NCBI GenBank assembly: GCA_028753945.1
Contig: JAPNXP010000018.1
Location: 1,736,001 to 1,800,000, forward strand
From: Hexactinellida sp. DTS-2022
Taxonomy: Eukaryota > Porifera > Hexactinellida
Length of the DNA stretch: 64,000 nucleotides
Reading direction: 5' to 3'
Made by a program: the position numbers and the translations under genes. Numbering within the stretch: position 1 is the first letter of the stretch; each line of letters starts with the position of its first letter. The notes under the pieces are model-generated. The model had not been told where the DNA came from, ran no database searches, and saw only the letters and a program-made list of their open reading frames with translations. Shown here piece by piece: positions 56,780 through 64,000 of this stretch.

Positions 56780-57961
56780 ATGGCGGAATCAAACATATCC
56801 ACTGATGCTTCCAGTAGCATTCCCAAAACATGTCCGGCCATATTTCTGACTGGAACTTCAAGCGTAAACAAGTTGGTTGTCCAGGAGAGAACTCTCCCAG
56901 AGCTCCCCCCGAATAAGATATTTGTTCAGATCAAAGCCTGCGGACTTAACTTCAAAGAGCTGATGGAGCGAATGGGTATTCCAGGGAGTGCTGGCGCTAA
57001 ATCAAAGCTTCCCTACGTAATGGGGTTTGAAGGGGCCGGGGTGGTTCTGAAATTGGGCAGCGAAGTGAAGACAGAAAGTATCAAGGTAGGCACTCGCGTG
57101 TGTGTCGTTGGTAGCGAACTTTGGAGCAATTTTGCTATTGTGGATCCCAATTTCTCGTTTCCTATTCCGGACAGCATGCCGTTCGAGGAGGCAGCCGCCT
57201 TCCCGGTTGTCTACCTGACGGCCTACATGATGCTGTTCGAGCAGGCACAGCTGCGGCCCGGCATGTCCGTGCTGGTGCACATGGTGGCGGGCGGCGTGGG
57301 AACAGCTGCGGTGCAGCTCTGCAGAACCGTGCCTGACGTCACTATATTCGGCACCTGCTCTGCATCCAAGCACGAGCGAATGAAGGAACTGGGCGTTGAC
57401 CATCTGATAGACTACCGCACTGAGGACTATGCTCAGGAAGTGAAGCGGATCTCCCCTAGGGGAGTAGACATTATCCTAGAGCCCCTAGGAGGCCCGGACT
57501 TCAAAAAGTCCTATGATCTCCTAGACCAACTGGGTCATATCATTTCTTTCGGGTTCGCAAATGCGGTCACAGGCGACCAGAGGAGCTACTACACGCTGAT
57601 GAAGAACTGGCTGCAGTGGAAGAACGTGAATACGCTTAACATGATGTCAGAGAACCGAACTGTGAGTGGGTTCCATCTGCTCTACGTCTCTCTTGCCAGA
57701 ATTGATAAAGTAATCGCGGCTGTCAAGCACTTGAACGACCTGTACACGACTGGGAAAATAAAGCCGCTTATTGACTCTGTGCATGGGTTTTCTAAGATAG
57801 GAACTGCTATTGTGAGGATGAATTCTCGACAGAACATCGGTAAGGTTGTTATTGTGCCTGATGAAGAAGTCGCAAAGACTGAGGGGAATGACGAAGGAAC
57901 TCCAAACGTGGCTAGCTGGGACAAGCAGGAAGAAGCTACTACTACGAAATCGAGCATATAA
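56780..57961 (+). CDS. VAT1: VAT1-type medium-chain oxidoreductase (synaptic vesicle membrane protein VAT-1 homolog)
   Basis: Single-exon, 393 aa from ATG 56780; human VAT1 is 393. The frame stays open upstream to 56669, but a splice-acceptor-like TTTCAG precedes the chosen ATG and the extra residues do not resemble the family. GroES-like N-terminal half with IKACGLNFKELMERMG and GFEGAGVV; the Rossmann NADPH-binding turn HMVAGGVGTAAVQLCRT; then GTCSASKHERMKELGVDHLIDYR, PRGVDIILEPLGG and IKPLIDSV. No zinc-ligand set of classical alcohol dehydrogenases, as expected for the quinone-oxidoreductase branch. VAT1 is cytosolic and membrane-associated, tied to vesicle and phospholipid transfer in vertebrates. 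It could be the VAT1-like paralogue. Confidence 0.9.
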   Translation: MAESNISTDASSSIPKTCPAIFLTGTSSVNKLVVQERTLPELPPNKIFVQIKACGLNFKELMERMGIPGSAGAKSKLPYVMGFEGAGVVLKLGSEVKTESIKVGTRVCVVGSELWSNFAIVDPNFSFPIPDSMPFEEAAAFPVVYLTAYMMLFEQAQLRPGMSVLVHMVAGGVGTAAVQLCRTVPDVTIFGTCSASKHERMKELGVDHLIDYRTEDYAQEVKRISPRGVDIILEPLGGPDFKKSYDLLDQLGHIISFGFANAVTGDQRSYYTLMKNWLQWKNVNTLNMMSENRTVSGFHLLYVSLARIDKVIAAVKHLNDLYTTGKIKPLIDSVHGFSKIGTAIVRMNSRQNIGKVVIVPDEEVAKTEGNDEGTPNVASWDKQEEATTTKSSI

Positions 57962-59619
57962 TCCTTAACTCGATTTAGTTTAGTTATATTCATGTTATTT
58001 TGTGGTAAAATATCAAAATTTTCTAGATATTTCAGATTTTATAGTTGGACTGCTGTATTTATATTATAGTCTGGAATCTGGATTATATAGTAAATGGTAT
58101 TTTATTCACAGTTCCTTCATAAATTATTAGCTTGTTATTTTGTATACTACAAGAAATATATACTATTACTATTAGACAATTTAAAATGAGCAGGTATGAT
58201 AGAAATGCTGTTTTAACAGCCAATTTTGCTATCAGCTGTTATCAGCTAACATTTAACAGTTAACCTTTCCTCCCCCAAGTATTTGGTCTCAAATGAACAT
58301 TTACCGTTTTGTACAAGCAGTTTAGCTAGTAACAGCAAGTGTTTGTTCTTAATAAATTACTAAGTTAGCTGCCGTTAACTGTTATAATTTGCTATTAACA
58401 GCAACCCGGACCCGACCGGTGCAGTTGGAAATTTGACCCGACCCGACCGGCCGGTCGACCGGTCAATCATAGCTAGCAATAATTTATGAATAATAGAATA
58501 AGAATCTACTGTAGTGTCATGTCATATAATTTAGGAATAAATATTATGGCCTTAGACCATTTAAGGAAGCCTCCTTTAAGACTACTAAGCTCTCAAGGGC
58601 TATTGGAGTCAGATTCAATCAAAACAAATTATGACATTATGATATCGAATAGATCATATAGAGTTCTCGACCGGCCGGTCAAAATTACGACCGTTCGACC
58701 GGGTCCGTCTCTGGTCTGCACTTAACAGCAGGGCTTTTCCACCCCTGAAATGTGTTAAATACTTTGCATACTATAAACTAAAAGCTCGCATCAATAATTA
58801 CATAAACAGAATAATTATATAAATATCTGTAGACAATAGTTTTGGTTATTTCTTACAAATAAATTAGTTTAGAGATGTACCTATCACATAAAGCTCGTAA
58901 ACAGGGCTGGGTATAGCAACTGCTGTTAACATTTAACAACGAATTTGGAGCTGTTAACAAATAAATGGGCTGTTACCAGGACAATTTAAGCTTCTATTAT
59001 CTACATTTTACTACCAGTCTTCCTATTGAATGTGCAACGAATTAACAAAGTTACCTTGTGGTAGAATACTTTTGTTGTCTTCATCCTGGTAAGAAATTTA
59101 TTATTGGGATTTATGCAGAATATAATGGCGTTACAAATATATATCCCTTTGTCCTCACATTTCTTAGTAATTTATATTACCAAACCATGAATTTTACTAA
59201 CTAATCATGGAATGCGTAGTATTTAATTATATGATACTCGGTTGGGGAGGAAGTTATAAAGAAACCAGACCCACTCCTAGACAGCCTGACCCGCTTTACA
59301 AATACGTACATGGTTCAGTGATTGGCATAAACATTTGAGAAGCGACCCCTTCCACGATCCAAACAGTGGCGGTCCTAGGGGGGCATCCGGGGAAATGCCC
59401 GGCCCCAGCCCGGTTTGTTATTACAATAGCACGGGGCACGCCCCGGATTTATACTAAAAGCCCCCTCCTGCCCGGGCTGGCAAGATCCTGCGACGGTCCC
59501 TGCTTCCATTACCCCTGCGCTGTAACACCCGTAAATATAGTAGTTATTTATAAAGACTGTTTAATAGATCATTTAGGTTATATAAAGGACAATTATAAGT
59601 GCTTTGACACCATATTTAT
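57962..59619. other. Intergenic with nested MITEs
   Basis: An outer region (about 58190-58752) rich in TTAACAG/CTGTTA motifs encloses the element at 58403-58721. A half-element starting CAGGGCTGGGTATAGCAACT lies at about 58904. A G-rich transposon-like stretch, AGTGGCGGTCCTAGGGGGGC, starts at about 59365. No gene is seen. Confidence 0.45.
58403..58721. mobile_element. GACCGG-rich element with perfect 8-bp duplication
   Basis: Flanked by TTAACAGC at 58395-58402 and 58722-58729. Both ends are dense in GACCGG/CCGGTC palindromes (GACCGGCCGGTCGACCGGTC at the left, CGACCGGCCGGTC at the right) with an AT-rich middle. The 8-bp duplication suggests a hAT relative. Confidence 0.65.
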
Positions 59620-59922
59620 TTAAATAGATGTTCCCTGGTTATTAATGATCGAGACAACTTGATTTGGTAACCATATTACAAATTTGGGAACCAAAAGATC
59701 ACCTTTCGCTTTAATATAATTATCACAACGAATACAGGATGGTTTAGGTGAGTCATCTATTTCTCTAACAAAAGCGATTATTTGCTTTATCCCAATCATG
59801 GCATACAGTTCTTTCAGGCCAGAATCCAGCTGATTCAGGTCTCCTGTCTCAAAATAAATATAAATATAAACCCTGTTATTCCAGTTATATGCAACACATA
59901 TTTGGTTAATTAATGGCTTCAT
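59620..59922 (-). CDS. Small hypothetical protein, divergent to KTI12
   Basis: A 100-aa frame whose ATG lies 104 bp from that of KTI12 on the opposite strand, a head-to-head arrangement that could share a promoter. It has no signal peptide or membrane helix and two Cys in SCIRCDNYI. I do not recognise a family. The only support is position, length and mixed residue composition; it may be chance. Confidence 0.25.
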   Translation of the reverse strand: MKPLINQICVAYNWNNRVYIYIYFETGDLNQLDSGLKELYAMIGIKQIIAFVREIDDSPKPSCIRCDNYIKAKGDLLVPKFVIWLPNQVVSIINNQGTSI

Positions 59923-60026
59923 TTTAAACTAGATAAGGTGAGAGATTTAATGCGTGACGGCGTAAAAATCTTAATATAACTGTAAAAATATGCTAGTAGT
60001 CACTCAGACTGCTATTAGAGACTATA

Positions 60027-60857
60027 ATGCCACTGCTGCTAGTCTGTGGTCTCCCCTGTTCCGGGAAAAGCTCATGCGTAGAGAAGTTTGTTGCCTTCCT
60101 CGCGTCTCACTACCCGGCGTGTAGCGTTGAGGTGCTGGGGGAGGAGGGCTTGGGTCTGAGTAGGGACTGCTGGTTCGAGAGCAGTGCGAAGGAGAAGGAA
60201 ATCAGGTGCTCCATTCGAGGCGAGGTGGAGCGACTGCTGTCGCCAGACAAACTGGTAATAGTAGACAGCCCCAGCTACGTGAAAGGGTTCAGATACGAAC
60301 TGTACTGCATTAGCAAACACGCCAGGACCCCTCACTGCTTGCTGCTGAGCTCAGCCACGCTAGAGAGCGTTATACAGTGGAATAAGGAGAGAGAAGGTGT
60401 TAAATTCCGCGAGGAGACACTAAGAGAGGTAGATATGCGATTTGAGCCTCCTAACGAGGCGAACAGATGGGACCGTCCTCTTTTCAGACTGGAGTTTGGA
60501 CACGCGCCCCCGTTTGGAGAGATTGCTCAGATCCTCCTCCATGGGGCAGCTCCTAAGCCGAACCTGTCTACCCAGAACACTCCGCTAGCGCATCCTTCCT
60601 TCCTGCTGGACCTGGAGCAGGTGACCTCAGGGCTGGTCGGCGTCCTCGTTAAGGCGCAGACGGGCGGGGTGGTGCTAGACAGCCTGCGGTTGGATGAGAG
60701 CACAGAGAGGGCTACCTTCGGTAGGGCCGTCTCTCTCCCGGAGCTACGACAGGCCAGGAGACAGTTCCTATCTTACTGCAAACAGCACCCGGTGCATGAC
60801 CCTTCTCAGATTGCCTGTCTATTTATTCAGTTCCTAAATACTTGTTTCTCCTCATAG
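60027..60857 (+). CDS. KTI12: KTI12 homolog, Elongator-associated tRNA-modification factor
   Basis: Single-exon, 276 aa (human about 354). The N-terminus MPLLLVCGLPCSGKSS holds the P-loop of the KTI12/PSTK ATPase family, followed by LVIVDSPSYVKGFRYELYC (Walker B-like DSPSYVKGFRYE), QWNKER, and RFEPPNEANRWDRPLF. The C-terminus LPELRQARRQFLSYCKQHP matches the family's tRNA-binding tail. KTI12 binds tRNA and ATP and supports Elongator in wobble-uridine modification, in the cytosol. Shorter than human mainly in the linker between the ATPase and C-terminal parts. Confidence 0.95.
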   Translation: MPLLLVCGLPCSGKSSCVEKFVAFLASHYPACSVEVLGEEGLGLSRDCWFESSAKEKEIRCSIRGEVERLLSPDKLVIVDSPSYVKGFRYELYCISKHARTPHCLLLSSATLESVIQWNKEREGVKFREETLREVDMRFEPPNEANRWDRPLFRLEFGHAPPFGEIAQILLHGAAPKPNLSTQNTPLAHPSFLLDLEQVTSGLVGVLVKAQTGGVVLDSLRLDESTERATFGRAVSLPELRQARRQFLSYCKQHPVHDPSQIACLFIQFLNTCFSS

Positions 60858-62695
60858 CTGTTTGTAATTAATTATCTGTTGTTCATTTATTGTGAAGAAT
60901 TATTCAGATTATGTTCAATTAAATTTTGTAAATCAAGAAACTACTTGTTGATCCTGTCGTCAAAGGAAATAAGGATAGTCTTGAGGTGATCGTAAAAATT
61001 CTTAAAATGACTGTTTGAGTTGACATTTAACATGTCTTTGACATGGAAGTATTTACTCCACTCAGGAAATATAATATAACTCGCCCTAGCAAACACCCTT
61101 TGGATTCACATGCTGGATCCAACCCTGGCATGACAATAAATAGTAGTACCCAGGTTTTATCACCGGGTTTAGAAACCGGTATTAAATTCGTTTATTTATA
61201 AGAGATAACCTCACAAAATTACATATAACATAGGAAAAATGTGTTAATTATTCTAGCTTGTTTGCAGATCATTGCAATGCACTGTTTTCTCTCATCATAA
61301 ATATCAAACTTGGGATGTTTTACAAATAAAATTGTTAGTTTATTATCGATTATTGTAGAAATATATCTATATTATGTAAAAAATGATCAGGAACATTTCA
61401 AAATATTCGATCAGCTTCCTATCACGATCTAGTTTTTAAAAGGATCTACGATCCAATCACGATCATTAAATTAGGATCGAAATAGCCTCATGCCCTAAAG
61501 TAAATATCAAATACTACATTGGTCATTATGGCTGGCTATATATCACTATATCAGTTTGTTTTCCTTAATATGGGTGTACTCTGACCTAGCTTCTCTATTG
61601 AGATGGGTGAATAATCTAGAAACAGTCTCTGGTATTATCAAATCTGTTTTATAAAACTCGATTGTTGTTTGTTTGCTTATTTGTCCGGATTGTATTAAAG
61701 TAATGGGGGAATAGAAACAGCATTTATAATTGAGATATTAACTAACTTGCAAATGTTATTATAGCTAAACAAGTATGCTGATTTCGAATTTGGCATTAAA
61801 AAAAATTTAATATGAATATTAGTTGTAGTTGTTTACAAAATAGGTAAACAAATTATCAAAAATTCAAAATTACCCTAGAAGCTAACTTCCAACTGTTAGA
61901 TTAGTTAAACAAGTATGCTGACTGTCAGTGACTGATATGGAATGAATTTTATTCAAATTTTTAATCTAAATATTTATTGCAGAGATGCAGCGGTCCGGCA
62001 ATTTCATGGACCGGACCGGACCGTCATTGATTTTTTTCTGAACGTTCCAGACTGTATGATCAAAATATTGGATCAGTCTGGACCGGTCCAGACCTTTTGG
62101 GTAATTAGTCCCCAAATTTAGTTTATCTTTGTTGATTTGAATGTCAAACACGTTACTAAAGTAGAACCACCCTTATCTGGGCAGAATATATTTGTTTGGA
62201 TTTGGCCATATGGAATTTTGCTACTTTAAATATGATTAATTTTCGAAATTTATGAACACCTTGGGTAAAGTTATACCAAGATCCGATTTCGGAGGTGCGT
62301 ATCAGGGTAGACAATAGTTTTTGAGACATCAGCTCATAAACACTAATTGATTATTCCTAACATTGTCTTAAATATAATATAGCTGAGATAAAACTTCTTG
62401 GGATTGTAATTAGTGCTTATTGCCACAACATGAGTCATTAAGATAAAAGAAGCGACGATTGACAAAGATGCAAACACCTAAATAAGGGGTCGTTCAAAAT
62501 CAGACAATGTCACGCTTTTTTATCATTTGTAATATAAAAAAAGATGGTCTGTCACACATAGTTACACCTTCCCTCCCCCCCCCCCCCCCCTAGGATTCGT
62601 TTTTTAACGTTTTACAGCCCCTTTAATCTACTATGCTTGTATTTTTTGTTACTATTTAACAGCGATTCCCTTGTACTCTACAGTCTATTAAATCA
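60858..62695. other. Intergenic AT-rich region
   Basis: GATC-rich repeat remains at about 61400-61490, a GGACCGGACCGGACCG stretch at about 62010-62095, and a long poly-C run at about 62573-62592. CTACAG at about 62682 before the carrier start may be a 5'-UTR acceptor. No gene is seen. Confidence 0.45.
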
Positions 62696-63976
62696 ATGAA
62701 TATTCAACAACAGATTAAAGACACAGAGAATAATTATAAAAAGCATCCTAATATTTCAAAGTATGGTTGGGTCCATAAGATACAATGGCGATTAATATTT
62801 GCCTTTATGTGTATTGTTGGAGATGTCACTTCTTGGATTATCCGTGCCGAGTTCGTTCAAGGGGTGGAGGACACTTATAACAAGCCTATATTCATAAGTT
62901 ACGTCGTGCACTCTAGTTACCTTGTATTCTTTTGTATTTGGTTAGTATTGCGCTATTTGCCTGGACGTTGGAATTATCAAAAGAAGAAGATAATCTACAC
63001 ATGGAAGTATTACCTTCTCATCTCTTGTATCTTCACAGCTATTGTGTTCTGCTTTAATTATTCCTGGTATCTGTCCCTGCCCCGTACTGAGGTGGCTGCA
63101 AATACCGCTATTTACGAAGCAGCTACTGCCTTTGTCTTCATTCTATCTGTCCCCATACTTGGGGAGAGAGTCACTCTAATTAAAGTAATCTCCCTTGTTA
63201 TTTCTATTATGGGAGTATGTATCATCTCAATGTTCCCGAGTGTAGCTACAAATAGTACAGTTATAATAGCTAACATAACAAACTTGTCGAATATATCGAA
63301 TAGTTCTGCTCACCCAATTCCGACCGCATCAACCCCCACAGCCCTGGGTTACAGTCTCGTTATTCTCAGTACAGTTCTATACTCTCTCTACGAGGTGCTA
63401 TACAAGAGACTAGCGACCAGTCACAAAGACACTGCTCCCATTATGAACGCAGTACGCATGCTAGGTCTGATAGGCATTTGGTACATAATATTGGTTGCTC
63501 CCTTTCTCATAATTGCGCACTTCACAGGCCTCGAGAGGTTCGAGCTCCCCAGCACAAGGATAGCGCTGCTAATTTTACTGAGCAGTGTGCTTGATGGCTT
63601 CTCGAACATTCTTATCCTATTCGGGATAGTCCTGTCCTCGCCTCTGTTCGTTAGCATGGGGGCTCTGTTGGCGCTTCCAGCATCAGCGGCCGCAGATTAC
63701 ATATTTCATAATATTGTGATGAACTATTGGTCGATTATGGGTGCTCTTTTAATTATAATTGGCTTCATTGGTTTTACATTCTCTACCTATTTGAATGGCC
63801 ACACTAAGAAGAATCAAGACCCTAATGCTTCTAAATGGTTTACGTTTAAACCTGGTTGGAGAGTTAAGCACTACCTTATACTCTACCTGGCAGGTTGGTA
63901 TCCCGGGGCCTACAGAGACAGAGACAGCGACAGAGAGCCTCTGGTAGGGAATTTGGATTCAACTGAGGTCTACTAA
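62696..63976 (+). CDS. SLC35F-type (DMT superfamily) solute carrier
   Basis: Single-exon, 426 aa with about ten hydrophobic helices. Features: WRLIFAFMCIVGDVTSW in helix 1; FNYSWYLSLPRTEVAANTAI and AATAFVFILSVPILGERVT around helices 4-5, the SLC35F hallmark; a luminal or outer loop with several N-glycosylation sites (NSTV, NITN, NSS); STVLYSLYEVLYK starting the second EamA-like half; GALLALPASAAADY and GFIGFTF near the end; a polar C-terminal tail. The closest known types are SLC35F3/F4/F5, SLC35F3 being a thiamine transporter in vertebrates; the substrate here is unknown. Confidence 0.85.
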   Translation: MNIQQQIKDTENNYKKHPNISKYGWVHKIQWRLIFAFMCIVGDVTSWIIRAEFVQGVEDTYNKPIFISYVVHSSYLVFFCIWLVLRYLPGRWNYQKKKIIYTWKYYLLISCIFTAIVFCFNYSWYLSLPRTEVAANTAIYEAATAFVFILSVPILGERVTLIKVISLVISIMGVCIISMFPSVATNSTVIIANITNLSNISNSSAHPIPTASTPTALGYSLVILSTVLYSLYEVLYKRLATSHKDTAPIMNAVRMLGLIGIWYIILVAPFLIIAHFTGLERFELPSTRIALLILLSSVLDGFSNILILFGIVLSSPLFVSMGALLALPASAAADYIFHNIVMNYWSIMGALLIIIGFIGFTFSTYLNGHTKKNQDPNASKWFTFKPGWRVKHYLILYLAGWYPGAYRDRDSDREPLVGNLDSTEVY

Positions 63977-64000
63977 TCACAGTTTATACAAACTCGAATT

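Noticed and set aside
1-64000. CRISPR arrays, bacterial operon signals, rRNA and tRNA genes
   Set aside because: None were noticed when reading; the window is animal nuclear DNA. A tRNA scan could not be run, so a missed tRNA is possible.

Overview
This window is nuclear DNA from an invertebrate animal. The genes have introns with GT-AG (and two GC-AG) splice sites, the intergenic DNA is AT-rich, and DNA transposons are abundant. The gene set is animal: virilizer/VIRMA, a sperm CatSper auxiliary subunit, a very-large-GTPase (GVIN/VLIG) relative, C-type lectin and Ig-domain secreted proteins, COA5, mitochondrial BCAT, COPS3, VAT1, KTI12 and an SLC35F-type carrier. I cannot fix the phylum from sequence alone. 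Many introns are about 45-70 nt; the longer ones are mostly filled with transposons. Exons of the housekeeping genes are clearly GC-richer than the introns and intergenic DNA.

Layout. 1-2015 (-): part of a multi-CTLD C-type lectin gene, one exon of which is split by a 1363-bp hAT-like element with a perfect 8-bp target duplication. 2.1-10.3 kb: no intact gene; a 4.5-kb inverted duplication, hairpin MITEs, a short tandem repeat and a decayed PIF/Harbinger transposase. 10591-29786 (+): a complete 12-exon VIRMA gene, 1836 codons by my splice model with every phase agreeing. Its introns hold two intronless antisense genes: a Golgi-type sulfotransferase (17175-18296) and a secreted two-Ig protein (26870-27523). 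29956-34834 (+): an almost full-length VLIG-type GTPase broken by two frameshifts and by a stop codon inside the G3 (DTEG) motif. 36.8-38.1 kb: two DIRS-like retrotransposon fragments joined head to head. 39208-45216 (+): a 21-exon CatSper auxiliary subunit. 45912-46154 (+): COA5. 46.2-49.2 kb: gene-free AT-rich DNA. 49251-50678 (+): BCAT, 3 exons. 50.7-54 kb: nested hAT elements and a palindromic minisatellite. 54085-55850 (+): COPS3, 3 exons. 56780-57961 (+): VAT1. 60027-60857 (+): KTI12. 62696-63976 (+): SLC35F-like carrier.

The genes do not form one pathway. VIRMA is a nuclear scaffold of the m6A methyltransferase complex, COPS3 a signalosome subunit, KTI12 an Elongator-linked tRNA-modification factor, COA5 and BCAT are mitochondrial, and CatSper is a sperm-flagellum channel. 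The most distinctive content is the transposon record: seven hAT-type insertions with 8-bp target duplications that are exact or differ at one base, a set of TA-flanked pogo/Tigger-like MITEs, several element-in-element insertions, and repeats carrying conserved DNA hairpins. I found no clearly new biological system. The points most worth checking are the lectin disruption, the VLIG lesion at its catalytic motif, the nested genes in VIRMA (one inside a GC-AG intron), the palindrome array just upstream of VIRMA, and the hairpin repeat family.
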